Below, piece after piece: positions 34,583 through 42,583 of a stretch of 64,000 nt of DNA; position 1 is the stretch's first letter, and the number at the start of each line of letters is the position of its first letter. Location of the stretch: assembly GCA_023412495.1 (NCBI GenBank), contig JAEYNP010000039.1, forward strand, positions 124,001-188,000. The letters are read 5' to 3'. The notes under the pieces were generated by a model. That model saw nothing but the letters and a program-made list of their open reading frames with translations. It ran no database searches and was not told where the DNA came from. This DNA is from Pseudomonadota bacterium. GTDB taxonomy: Bacteria > Desulfobacterota > Desulfobulbia > Desulfobulbales > Desulfocapsaceae. The position numbers were made by a program, and so were the translations under genes.

Positions 34583-36700
34583 TCAGATTGCGGACTCTTG
34601 CCCCGGGGAGATGGTAATCATCTCCTGCTCAAGCAGGCGCGATAGGGCGAATCTGCCGATGATCGCACCGGATACCGTACTGGAAACCCCATCGATGCTG
34701 ATGTCTGAAGAAGCATCAAGGATATCGGCAATATTTCTGGAACCGTCGCATAATTCCAACATCCTGACAGATAGAGGCGATAGCCTCCTCACCAGCAATC
34801 GGTCATCGCGTATCCATTGGAACCCGATCATGCCTTCCTGTTGCGGAACATCCTTCAAACCGCTCCCTTTGCGCAGGGCGCTCAACAGCATTTTGTAATC
34901 CAGATCGACGTATTGCATTCTTAAACCGTTGCTGCGGTGCGGTACGGCGGTAAGTTCGAATTCTACCTGGCACTGATCCTTGCCTTGGATTTGTGGCTTA
35001 TCTGAAAGTTCGAAACCACCGTCGGGGTTTTTACCCAGAGAGTATCCCTCCGTGTTCGCCACCGTCAAAAGAGCCAACGGCGAACCTGAGTGTTCCCGGG
35101 CATAGAACCTCAGAAAGCTCAAAAAATGGTCTGCGAAGCTCTTGTGGTGATGAAAAGGGGTTCCATTGAGTGCTTCTTTGTCAACGGGATTCTTTTCAAG
35201 CCATTCGGTCCAGAGGTCAAATACCGTCAGGATGTCTCCTCCGTCCTGCAACAGTGCGACCGGCAACCAGCGGAACCAGGAGGTTAAACCGACGATAAAA
35301 TTTCGAACATCGCGAAAGTATTGTCGAGGCAGTTCGGTGGTGGGAATACTGTAAAAATTGGGAAATATATCCGGATATGCTCGGATCATGGCAATGTCGG
35401 TCTCATCTTGCCGCCAGCCTTGATGGGATATGTCGGAATAGACATGATCCCATATCAATTTATCTTCATACTCTTTATGAAGAGGCGTTTTGGCCAGTGG
35501 AGCCAAAAGCGATAACTGGGGTTCAGCGCATTGAAACCGGGTCGCATCGATAAAGTAATTCGCAGTATCACGCAGGTCATCCCGCGATTCGTCGGGGAAT
35601 GCTGTTATCAGTGCGACTGCTGTGGAAATCCCTAACCTGGACGCAAAATTTATGCGCGCAGTGGCTTGTATGAGATCCAGGCGCTTGTTGATTTTTTTCT
35701 GCAGCCGTTTCGATCCTGTTTCTATTCCGAAAAAAATGCCTTTGCACCCTGATTGAGCCATCAGTGCTAACAGCTCGTCGTCGAGGCAGTCGGTTCGAGC
35801 GCTACAAGTCCACGTAAATGACTCTTTCTGCCGCGAAATATCCTGACAAAAATCCTGCAATTTCTTCCGGTTGCCTGTGAACATATCATGAACCAGGCTG
35901 AAGTTTGTCACCCCGTACAGAGCAGAAATACTCCGCATTTCCTCAATTATCCGGCTTGAAGATTTCAGACGAAAATTTCTCCGAAAGAAATCACTTGTTG
36001 CGCAAAATGTACATGAAAATGGGCAGCCTCGACCCACTTCGAGATTAATGACCTTTCTCGTACCAATGAATGGATCGAGATGGTAAGCAGGCATTGGCAG
36101 AGAATCTAAATCACTGATGACCGCTTTTGTTGAATTCCTGACCAGTCCACCCTCGTGCCGGAATGTAAGGCCCGGAATCATTGCGAGCGAAGCGTTTGAT
36201 GATTCGTTCGAGACTGCGGATAACAACAACGGAAAGCTTTCGTCGGCTTCGCCCCGCAGAATAAAATCGATGCAAGGAAATGCATGCATGGTCGCCTCAT
36301 CGACAACCGAGGCCTGAGGGCCTCCCAAGACAATTCGGGAAGTTGGATGGAGACGATGAACGGCCTCGCACAGCCGGAGGGTCAGCGGGTATGAACTGCA
36401 GATTGAACCGAATGCGAAAACATTGTAGCCGCTAGTTTCCAAGGCATTTACGGCAAAAGGAAAAAATTCGGAGCACGAATCATTGCGCCTCCGGGTCTGC
36501 ATGAAATCAACGAATAAGGCATCGAGGTTTATAAGGGATATTTCGTGTCCTGCTTTTATTAGACTTGAGGCCACACAGAGGATGCCAAGCGGCGGTGCCG
36601 GATCATGTTGCCCGCGAACCGTGCGGTCTGCCTCATTGAAATCTGACATGCACAAGGGGCTCACAAGGCAAATCTTAAGACTTGCTGAATCAGAAGTCAT
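34583..36700 (-). CDS. B12-binding radical SAM protein with PqqD-like C-terminus (candidate RiPP maturase)
   Basis: A 705-residue protein. The N-terminal cobalamin-binding-like domain (about 8-165) has PPLGILCVASSLIKAGHEISLI and RIVLGGPQASVVDEATM. The radical-SAM core starts at GRGCPFSCTFCATSDFF with Cys226, Cys230 and Cys233. After an unassigned region (about 450-620) comes a PqqD-like peptide-recognition segment (VRRLSPLSVRMLELCDGSRNI, then ADILDASSD). This layout is that of B12 radical-SAM enzymes that modify ribosomal peptides. AAGGATGATATT precedes the ATG. It is 90 bases downstream of a 76-residue ORF with a strong ribosome binding site. GC content is lower than that of neighbours. Confidence 0.85.
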   Translation of the reverse strand: MTSDSASLKICLVSPLCMSDFNEADRTVRGQHDPAPPLGILCVASSLIKAGHEISLINLDALFVDFMQTRRRNDSCSEFFPFAVNALETSGYNVFAFGSICSSYPLTLRLCEAVHRLHPTSRIVLGGPQASVVDEATMHAFPCIDFILRGEADESFPLLLSAVSNESSNASLAMIPGLTFRHEGGLVRNSTKAVISDLDSLPMPAYHLDPFIGTRKVINLEVGRGCPFSCTFCATSDFFRRNFRLKSSSRIIEEMRSISALYGVTNFSLVHDMFTGNRKKLQDFCQDISRQKESFTWTCSARTDCLDDELLALMAQSGCKGIFFGIETGSKRLQKKINKRLDLIQATARINFASRLGISTAVALITAFPDESRDDLRDTANYFIDATRFQCAEPQLSLLAPLAKTPLHKEYEDKLIWDHVYSDISHQGWRQDETDIAMIRAYPDIFPNFYSIPTTELPRQYFRDVRNFIVGLTSWFRWLPVALLQDGGDILTVFDLWTEWLEKNPVDKEALNGTPFHHHKSFADHFLSFLRFYAREHSGSPLALLTVANTEGYSLGKNPDGGFELSDKPQIQGKDQCQVEFELTAVPHRSNGLRMQYVDLDYKMLLSALRKGSGLKDVPQQEGMIGFQWIRDDRLLVRRLSPLSVRMLELCDGSRNIADILDASSDISIDGVSSTVSGAIIGRFALSRLLEQEMITISPGQESAI

Positions 36701-36790
36701 AATATCATCCTTCCGAAATCAAATAAGGCGCGCCCCTTCAAGGTTTTTGCGACAGAGGAAACGGGCGCACCCCGGAGAAGAAAGTATCCT

Positions 36791-37021
36791 TTAGAAAATC
36801 GTTTTCGTCTTGACTTCTTCCTTGGAGATGGCGATTTCAGTTTTTTCTTTTGATTTAGCCTTAATGAATGAGACAGCTTGCTCGCCTGTGTAAGAATCCA
36901 CGATTTCATTCTCGGTTTCGGCTATGATCCGTCCCATTTCCTCATTGGAAAGTGTGGCATCTTTGGGAAATGTTGCGCGTATCATAATTTTTCTGGTCTT
37001 GTTATCTTCCGGATTGGTCAT
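36791..37021 (-). CDS. Small charged protein, candidate precursor peptide for the radical-SAM enzyme
   Basis: A 76-residue frame starting MTNPEDNKTRKIMIRATFPK, with AGGAGGTGAATCT as a near-ideal ribosome binding site. The middle has ATLSNEEMGRIIAETENEIV and the C-terminus SKEEVKTKTIF. It is very rich in Lys and Glu and has no cysteine, glycine-rich or double-glycine cleavage motif. It is first in a two-gene unit with the B12 radical-SAM/PqqD-like protein, which is why I propose it as substrate. It could instead be an unrelated small regulator. Confidence 0.6.
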   Translation of the reverse strand: MTNPEDNKTRKIMIRATFPKDATLSNEEMGRIIAETENEIVDSYTGEQAVSFIKAKSKEKTEIAISKEEVKTKTIF

Positions 37022-37180
37022 AGATTCACCTCCTCTTATCGATTGATCCTAGGTTATAGGAAGCAGCACAGGGGCGACACGGCAAGACAAAAACCTGCCA
37101 TAGCTTTGATAGGTTGACTTTTTTTCAGACAATCCGAAAAATTGGAGCCTACAGGCCTTCGTTTCCCATCAAAACTCATT

Positions 37181-37348
37181 TTATCCTATCATTTTGTTGC
37201 CGTCAAACCTTTTCCCTTCACATCGGATAATGAGATCATCCATTCTCCCATGGAAAACGCTATCCTCCTTGATCAGCGACTTAAGGCCGGCAACGGTAAT
37301 CGAGTCGTAATTGAAACCAGCTCCGCCCAAAAACGATTGAGGCAGGTC
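37181..37348 (-). pseudogene. Possible gene fragment without start codon
   Basis: The minus strand reads through 55 codons from just after a TAA to a TAA at 37181-37183, giving LPQSFLGGAGFNYDS followed by ITVAGLKSLIKEDSVF and RMDDLIIRCEGKRFDGN. Composition looks coding, but no ATG or ribosome binding site is present. It may be the tail of a truncated gene brought in with the cassette; I do not recognise the family. Confidence 0.3.
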
Positions 37349-37388
37349 TTATTGCTGCGGAACTGGCGGGAGATGGTGATCAGCTCAA

Positions 37389-37432
37389 GGGATGAGGACC
37401 TTCGCGGAATTCATTGCTGAAGCGGAAATGAA
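37389..37432 (+). repeat. Right direct repeat of the radical-SAM cassette (R2-related relic)
   Basis: GATGAGGACCTTCGCGGAAT and following bases match the copy at 34386-34430 on the other side of the two-gene cassette, in the same orientation. Confidence 0.65.
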
Positions 37433-37589
37433 TTTCTCCGCCCAAAATTGTCCCTCCCCCGGTTACAATCCCGCCATTTTCCGGGTATAATGGAAAGAAA
37501 TCCGCGAGACGGCATGTCTCCTCGGGGAAAGGGATTCCTCATGCCGGGGATTTACCGGAGCGGAGAACATTCTTTCACAGGTAGGAAAA

Positions 37590-37757
37590 ATGAGTACGGA
37601 GCAAGAGAAATTCACCGAAGACCGGCCGGTCGATCATGAGGGCAGCGAGGCTATCGATAACGCCCTCCTCCAGATAGAGGTGCTGTACAGGACCAGGTGC
37701 GTGCAGTCGCCCTTCGGCAAAAACGTCACCGTCCGGGAGATCGAGAAAGAAGAGTGA
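37590..37757 (+). CDS. Small hypothetical protein, 55 residues
   Basis: A short frame MSTEQEKFTEDRPVDHEGSE with later LLQIEVLYRTRCVQSPFGKN and VTVREIEKEE. GTAGG about 5 bases before the ATG may serve as ribosome binding site. Acidic, no membrane segment, one cysteine. It is 97 bases before the epimerase gene on the same strand. I do not recognise a family; regular high-GC codon use supports it being real. Confidence 0.5.
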   Translation: MSTEQEKFTEDRPVDHEGSEAIDNALLQIEVLYRTRCVQSPFGKNVTVREIEKEE

Positions 37758-37854
37758 GGGAGGTCCGGAACGAACCACATTCCCGTAATATTAGGGACCG
37801 GCCTGAAAAAGTAGCTTGCGGCCCGGGAGTAGAAAACACGTCGGGGGATATGGA

Positions 37855-38994
37855 ATGGGTGCAAAAAAGGTTGGCGTTCTGATCGGCGGTTCCGGCCTGA
37901 TCGGTGGAACGATTGTCAATTATTTCAAGACCAGGTATCCGAATTCCTTCGATATCCGCGCCCCCAGCAGCAAGAAGCTTTCCATCCGCGAGGACGATGA
38001 CATCCGCCGCTATCTGGCCGATGTCGATCCGGACTTCGTCATCAACGCCGCCATGGCGAACCTCGGTTCAGAAGGCCAGCTGGCCTACGAGGTCAACTTT
38101 CTCGGGCCAGTCAATCTTGCCCGGGCGGCCAATGCCCTGAAGATTCCCTTTATTCACTTCACCTCCGCTGCGACCCTGCCGACAGGTTTCAACCTGCGGG
38201 AGGAGGACACCCTGCCTCTCACCCCGGGCCTGAACAACTACGCCAAATCGAAACTGATGGCCGAGCTGACGCTGAAAAGGATGGCCGAACAGGAGGGACT
38301 CGACTACACCTGCATCCGCCTGGCCATCGTCTACGGTGCCCATGACCATAAAATCCAGGGCTTTCACCGGTTGTTCTTTTCCATCGCCGACGAATCGATG
38401 CCCTTCCTGTTTACCAGAAAAAACACGCTCCACTCCTACACCAACTGTCGAAAACTGCCCTTCTTCGTTCATCACATCCTGGCGAATCGAGCGGAGTTCA
38501 GCGGCAAGACCTACAACTTCGTCGACAAAAATCCGGTCGATCTTGCCGCCCTTATTCTCACCATAAAGTCCTATCTCCAGCTGAGCCAGCCGAAAGAAAT
38601 CTTTGTTCCTTACTGGCTGGCCAACGGCGGCAAAAAGTGTCTCGAAACCCTCCTGCGTATTCTCAGACGTATCGGCCTGAAGGCCACCATGCCGCCGGAG
38701 TTGATGTTTCTCGACAACTTCTACAAACCGCAGACCTTGTCATGTGAGAAGCTTGCGGCATCATCCTTTGTCGACCCCATGCCGGATGAGACCATTTTCA
38801 CCCGCCTGCCGGAACTGGTGGTTTACTACCTGGCCCGCTGGACTCTCGAGAACCTGATTACCACCTTTCGGGATGATCTCGACGCGGAGAAATCCCTGAA
38901 TTCTGTTTTCCGCCATAATCCCGAGTCACTGCTCGATGCCGTGCATGCCAGGGGCATCGGTCCCTTTGCCGAACTGCAGAGAAAGATGAACTAA
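37855..38994 (+). CDS. NAD-dependent epimerase/dehydratase-like protein
   Basis: A 379-residue extended short-chain dehydrogenase. Starting at the ATG at 37855, VGVLIGGSGLIGGTIV is the NAD-binding loop, followed by VINAAMANLGSEGQ and the active-site region TSAATLPTGFN with NNYAKSKLMAEL (YxxxK). The C-terminal 110 residues (PPELMFLDNFYKPQTLS) are an extension. Substrate is likely a nucleotide sugar or a polyketide-like group; membrane partner GtrA follows 270 bases later, so a role in surface glycan synthesis is plausible. Confidence 0.82.
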   Translation: MGAKKVGVLIGGSGLIGGTIVNYFKTRYPNSFDIRAPSSKKLSIREDDDIRRYLADVDPDFVINAAMANLGSEGQLAYEVNFLGPVNLARAANALKIPFIHFTSAATLPTGFNLREEDTLPLTPGLNNYAKSKLMAELTLKRMAEQEGLDYTCIRLAIVYGAHDHKIQGFHRLFFSIADESMPFLFTRKNTLHSYTNCRKLPFFVHHILANRAEFSGKTYNFVDKNPVDLAALILTIKSYLQLSQPKEIFVPYWLANGGKKCLETLLRILRRIGLKATMPPELMFLDNFYKPQTLSCEKLAASSFVDPMPDETIFTRLPELVVYYLARWTLENLITTFRDDLDAEKSLNSVFRHNPESLLDAVHARGIGPFAELQRKMN

Positions 38995-39061
38995 CCGCTC
39001 GCGCCCTTCATTCCCGGCTGGTGTTCCTCCCTTCTATCTGGTATAGACCAACAACTTTTCT

Positions 39062-39206
39062 CTAGGAGTCTGTCGGATTATAGCAATTTTTTTCAGATCA
39101 AGGCATCTTCGAAAATTAAGCGCAGCCATATGATTAATATCGCGAGCATTAATTTCAGGAAATACGGCAGAGAGTTGTGAAAGTGCATAATCCGACATTC
39201 TCCTAG
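39062..39206. mobile_element. 145-bp MITE-like element (R3) with terminal inverted repeats
   Basis: CTAGGAGTCTGTCGGATTAT at the left end matches the reverse complement of the right end, ATAATCCGACATTCTCCTAG, at 18 of 20 positions. CTAG at both ends would serve as a 4-base target duplication. No transposase is inside; a short frame (SDYALSQLSAVFPEINARDI) could be a transposase fragment. Confidence 0.65.
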
Positions 39207-39263
39207 ATTCCCCGGGGGCCGTAATCGCTCCCGCAGGTTTTTTCCAGCAAAGGTGCCGCCGGC

Positions 39264-39734
39264 ATGATTTTCGACAACCCCGCACTCATCCAGTTCATCA
39301 AGTACGCCGTGGCCGGGGGTGTGGCCACCATCACCCACATTTTCATCTTCCATATCGTCGCCTGGAAGATTTTTCCCTGCCTGCAGGAAAAGGACCACGC
39401 GGTGCGAATGCTGAAGCTGAACATCAGGAAGGTCAACGACGCCACCCGGGCACGAAATTCGATGATCGGCAACCTGATCGCCTTCATGATCGCCAACATG
39501 GTTGCCTACCTCGCCAACATTTTCTTCGTCTTCCAGGGCGGAAAATACCACATCATCATCGAGATTCTGCTTTTTTATGGGGTCTCCGGCCTTTCCACCT
39601 TCCTTGGTACCATGCTCATGGGGCTCCTCATCAGGCGCCTGGGACTGCTCACCACTTACGCCTTCGGCGCCAACATCTTTACGGCGGTGATGTTCAATTA
39701 CGCGATGCGCAAGTTCTTTATTTTCTACGGTTGA
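39264..39734 (+). CDS. GtrA-like membrane protein
   Basis: A 156-residue protein with four hydrophobic helices: FIKYAVAGGVATITHIFIFHIV, IGNLIAFMIANMVAYLANIFFVFQGG, FYGVSGLSTFLGTMLMGLLIRR and TTYAFGANIFTAVMFNYAMRKFFIF. The pattern FIKYxxxGG at the start and NYxxRKxxxF at the end are those of GtrA proteins, which flip or aid bactoprenol-linked glucose and other polysaccharide precursors. AAAGGTG is upstream of the ATG. The charged loop between helices 1 and 2 (KDHAVRMLKLNIRKV) is longer than usual. Confidence 0.85.
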   Translation: MIFDNPALIQFIKYAVAGGVATITHIFIFHIVAWKIFPCLQEKDHAVRMLKLNIRKVNDATRARNSMIGNLIAFMIANMVAYLANIFFVFQGGKYHIIIEILLFYGVSGLSTFLGTMLMGLLIRRLGLLTTYAFGANIFTAVMFNYAMRKFFIFYG

Positions 39735-39739
39735 GAGGT

Positions 39740-39824
39740 TCGCCCGAATACGGGCGATAAAAGCCGAAAAGGGGAGATGTTCACCAGATAAATGATGCGG
39801 GCGAATCACACGGATAGCCCCTGC
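39740..39824. repeat. Degenerate copy of repeat family R1
   Basis: CGCCCGAATACGGGCG at 39741-39756 and GGGCGAATCACACGGATAGC from 39799 resemble the two arms of the R1 palindrome seen at 13025, 52392 and 56593. Confidence 0.5.
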
Positions 39825-39920
39825 ATGCGCTGACGGTGATACTCTGTTGGGGCAATTCTTGCCATTCCATGAGACAGAATTGAATTCTGCTCCCGGCTGA
39901 TCAAGACTTCGCCGCAAATG

Positions 39921-40772
39921 CTACGGCTCCACCAGGGTTTCAGACTGGCCGATCTTCCAGATCAGCAGCGCCCCCACGATGGCGTTGTTGGTGGTCTCGA
40001 CCAGCGGGCTGTCTTCGAAGACCGCCCCGTCGATATTCATCCACCGGGCGTAGCCGCTGATCGACAGGCTGTCGGTCAGGTCCTTCACAACACTGCCCGC
40101 GAGGAAAAAGCCGCTGTAACCGCCTTCGGCTTCGTAGGCCCTGCGGGTGGAGGTCGCGAAGCGAGGAGCCACCTCATAGAAATAGCTGTGCAGGTCGGCA
40201 TTGGCGAACTGAACGCCGCCGCTTACATGAAAGCGGGCCCGATGATCCTTGAGCAGATCGGTGTCGTTGAAGATCAGCGCCAGGGTCGAATTGAGCCCTT
40301 CGTAGGAAATGTCGAGGCCGCTGTCGAAATCGACGGCGAAGGCTGCGCGCAGGTTGGCCTGGAAAAAGAGATTGTCCCGTTCTCCGCGCCGATGGAAATA
40401 ATAGTTGAGGGCTGGACCGACCTCGCCCATCGCGTCGAGATCGGGCATTTCTTGCCGAGCCTCGTTGTTTTTCGAGGGCGGATTGCCGGAGAGCGAGATG
40501 TCGGTCTCGAAGTTTTTGTACTTCCAGAAAATCCCTCGCACCCCGTCACGGTCGGCCTTGATCACTTCGCCCCGATAGATGATGTACGGCAGGGGGAAAA
40601 CGTAAGTCTCATAATCGTCCGAGCCGCGATAGTGGGGGATGGTGGCGGCCAGGCCGATGACGCCGTACTCGTAGAGAGGGAGTTTTTGCGCCTCCGTCGT
40701 CTCCCCGAAGCCATCTCCCGCCGCGAGCATACAGGCGGCCAGAGCCACCCCCATCCGTGTCATATTGCCCAT
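39921..40772 (-). CDS. MipA/OmpV family outer membrane protein
   Basis: A 283-residue outer-membrane beta-barrel of the MipA/OmpV type. The signal peptide is at the start (MTRMGVALAACMLAAGDGFG). PHYRGSDDYETYVFPLPYIIYRG and VRGIFWKYKNFETDISLSG are family hallmarks; alternating aromatic strands continue to the C-terminal strand. AAGGTCCTGAA precedes the ATG. MipA anchors murein hydrolases in E. coli, OmpV is a porin-like protein; the exact role here is open. It follows a NlpC/P60 lipoprotein gene on the same strand, 20 bases away. Confidence 0.87.
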   Translation of the reverse strand: MGNMTRMGVALAACMLAAGDGFGETTEAQKLPLYEYGVIGLAATIPHYRGSDDYETYVFPLPYIIYRGEVIKADRDGVRGIFWKYKNFETDISLSGNPPSKNNEARQEMPDLDAMGEVGPALNYYFHRRGERDNLFFQANLRAAFAVDFDSGLDISYEGLNSTLALIFNDTDLLKDHRARFHVSGGVQFANADLHSYFYEVAPRFATSTRRAYEAEGGYSGFFLAGSVVKDLTDSLSISGYARWMNIDGAVFEDSPLVETTNNAIVGALLIWKIGQSETLVEP

Positions 40773-40792
40773 TTCAGGACCTTAGGTTTTTT

Positions 40793-41386
40793 TTAGCGAC
40801 TCACCACGGTGGCGCCGCTGTTCATGCTGATCTGGTTCGGCAACCGTCTGGCCCGCCAGTATTTCTTCTGCCAGTAGCCGTCGTCCAGACTGGAAATCGT
40901 CACGCCGCGCGACAGCGAGGCGTGAATGAACTGGTCGTCGGCCAGATAGATGCCTACATGCCGCTTCAACACCCCGGTCTGGAAGAACACAAGATCGCCC
41001 GGCTCGAGATCTTCCCTCGCAACTGCCGTACCGAACTCCGCCTGTTCGCCGGCTGTCCTCGGCAGGTCCTGGCCGAAGATATCGCGGTAGGCTAGCACGG
41101 TGAAGCCGGAGCAGTCCATGCCCGATGCCGACATCCCCCCGTCCGCGTAAGGTGTGCCCCGCCATTTTTCGTAATGACGCTTGATCAGCATGATCGTCTC
41201 CCTGTCGGCCCCGTTCTTCGCCATCCGAGGAGTCCGCTTCTCCAGGGGAACATATGCGACCTTCACCTTCTGTCCGCAGCCGGACATCAGGAGAAGAAGG
41301 ATGAAAACCGGCACCAGTCGCGCGCCGTGCCGGAGTGTGAAACATAGTCGCAAATCCCTGCCTTTTTGCTTATCCGCTCTTCCCAT
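40793..41386 (-). CDS. NlpC/P60 family lipoprotein
   Basis: A 197-residue lipoprotein cell-wall endopeptidase. The start is the ATG at 41386; LVPVFILLLLMSGCGQKV holds the lipobox with the lipidated Cys. The NlpC/P60 catalytic Cys lies in SGMDCSGFTVLAYRD, the His in HVGIYLADDQFIHAS. It probably cleaves cross-links in peptidoglycan. Cotranscription with the MipA/OmpV gene fits the murein-hydrolase anchoring role of that family. Confidence 0.88.
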   Translation of the reverse strand: MGRADKQKGRDLRLCFTLRHGARLVPVFILLLLMSGCGQKVKVAYVPLEKRTPRMAKNGADRETIMLIKRHYEKWRGTPYADGGMSASGMDCSGFTVLAYRDIFGQDLPRTAGEQAEFGTAVAREDLEPGDLVFFQTGVLKRHVGIYLADDQFIHASLSRGVTISSLDDGYWQKKYWRARRLPNQISMNSGATVVSR

Positions 41387-41420
41387 GCCGGTACGCCATC
41401 CTTTCCGGTTAGACTGCCTT

Positions 41421-41552
41421 AGCCCCAAGGTGACTCTTTTCAGTACCCCCTCCTGGTGGAGATAAGTTTACGAAATTCATCTCCACGGGTTGAAGCTCTT
41501 TTTACGGCTTTATCATTCTTAACAGAAACGAATTTCTAAAGTACTGAGGTAC
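41421..41552 (-). repeat. Family R2 copy, inverted, upstream of the NlpC gene
   Basis: CTTTTCAGTACCCCCTCC, TTTACGAAATTCATCTCC and AATTTCTAAAGTACTGAG are reversed relatives of the R2 blocks. The segment 41480-41515 (CTCCACGGGTTGAAGC, CTTTTTACGGC) recurs at 58074-58108. Confidence 0.75.
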
Positions 41553-41656
41553 TCATACGACTCCACCTTCCAACGGAATGCACATCAGGATTGATAATAG
41601 AGGAAATTTACTTTAAATTCAATGTGTGACCGTTACACTGCAGGAAAAATCAGAGA

Positions 41657-41810
41657 TTTAGCACCTTAGAAAATTCATTCCTTGTTTTAAGATTGAATTT
41701 CGTGAAGGTGCTTATACCCCTCAAGGGGGTACTGAAAAGAGTCCCTCTGCTGTGGGAGGGGATTATACACCCTTGGGTTACGGGCGTCAGCCCGCATTAG
41801 CAAGATTTCG
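41657..41810 (+). repeat. MITE-like intergenic repeat, family R2
   Basis: TTTAGCACCTTAGAAAATTC, TTTCGTGAAGGTGCTTAT, CCCCTCAAGGGGGTACTGAA and CCCTTGGGTTACGGGCGTCA follow each other as in the copy at 62418-62599, with about 90 percent identity over the central 100 bases. It ends 43 bases before the methyltransferase start. Confidence 0.85.
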
Positions 41811-41853
41811 GTCTCCCGGGTAACTCCGGTAATGATCGAGAAGGTGGTGCCCT

Positions 41854-42552
41854 ATGAGCATCCGGCAGCTCTTTGACGAAAGTGCCGAAAGGTATGACCT
41901 CGACCGGCGACAATTGATCCCCTGTTTCGAGGACTTTTACAGCCTGCCCCTGGAGATCCTGCCGTTTCACCAAGATCGGGAACTGCGGGTGCTCGATCTG
42001 GGGGCGGGAACAGGGCTTCTCAGCGACCGTATCGCTTCTCGATTCCCCAAGGCCCGGCTGATGCTGGTCGATATCGCCCCGGCAATGCTGCGGGTCGCCG
42101 AGCGGAGGTTTTCCGGCGAGGACGCCGAACGGGTGACATTTCAACTTCTGGATTATGCCAGGCAGCCGCTGAAGGGCACCTACGATCTGGTCGTCTCCGC
42201 CCTTTCCATCCATCATCTCACCGACGATCATAAGGAGGCCTTGTTCAGGAAAATCTTTCGGGTTCTCGAGCCCGGCGGGTTTTTCATCAATGCGGACCAG
42301 GTGTCAGGGGAGAATGTCCTCGCCGAAAAAATCAACAGGTGCCGCTGGCTGAAGAAGGTGCGAGCCAGCGGGATCTCCGACGAGGCCTTCCGCGCCGCCC
42401 TGAAACGCATGAGGGAAGACAGGATGGCCCCGCTGACCACCCAGCTCGACTGGCTGGACCGGGCCGGCTTCGACGATATCACCGTCTGGTACAAGTATTA
42501 CAGCTTTGTGGTCTATTCCGGCACCAGGGCCCTGGCCGCCAGACCGACCTGA
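41854..42552 (+). CDS. Class I SAM-dependent methyltransferase
   Basis: A 232-residue methyltransferase with VLDLGAGTGLLSDRIASRFP (motif I), LMLVDIAPAMLRVAERRF, YDLVVSALSIHHLTDDHK and KIFRVLEPGGFFINAD. The N-terminal SIRQLFDESAERYDLDRRQ and the layout resemble UbiE/CmoA-type small-molecule methyltransferases. It stops 31 bases before a 2-hydroxyacid dehydrogenase gene, so the two probably form an operon; the substrate cannot be told. Confidence 0.85.
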   Translation: MSIRQLFDESAERYDLDRRQLIPCFEDFYSLPLEILPFHQDRELRVLDLGAGTGLLSDRIASRFPKARLMLVDIAPAMLRVAERRFSGEDAERVTFQLLDYARQPLKGTYDLVVSALSIHHLTDDHKEALFRKIFRVLEPGGFFINADQVSGENVLAEKINRCRWLKKVRASGISDEAFRAALKRMREDRMAPLTTQLDWLDRAGFDDITVWYKYYSFVVYSGTRALAARPT

Positions 42553-42583
42553 GCACTAGGACGAAAATCCTGAAGGAGATGGG

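Larger units (their letters stand above)
37022..37589. other. Lower-GC intergenic region upstream of the radical-SAM cassette
   Basis: Holds the promoter side of the 76-residue gene (a TATAAC near 37054 on the minus strand is a possible -10), a stop-free minus-strand fragment (37181-37348) and the right direct repeat (about 37389-37432). The rest, to the small gene at 37590, shows a palindromic stretch near 37515-37560 but no gene I can support. Confidence 0.45.
41387..41853. other. Intergenic region made mostly of two R2 copies
   Basis: The 467-base divergent spacer between the NlpC and methyltransferase genes contains two R2 copies in opposite orientation, at 41421-41552 and 41657-41810. 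The AT-rich gap between them (41553-41656) has no recognisable gene. Confidence 0.65.

Noticed and set aside
37142..37420. 92-codon plus-strand frame in the cassette spacer
   Set aside because: Runs into the direct repeat, has no ribosome binding site, and the opposite strand looks more coding.
39034..39285. 83-codon minus-strand frame across element R3
   Set aside because: It crosses the element boundary and both flanks, so it cannot be one gene; only the inner part might be a transposase relic.
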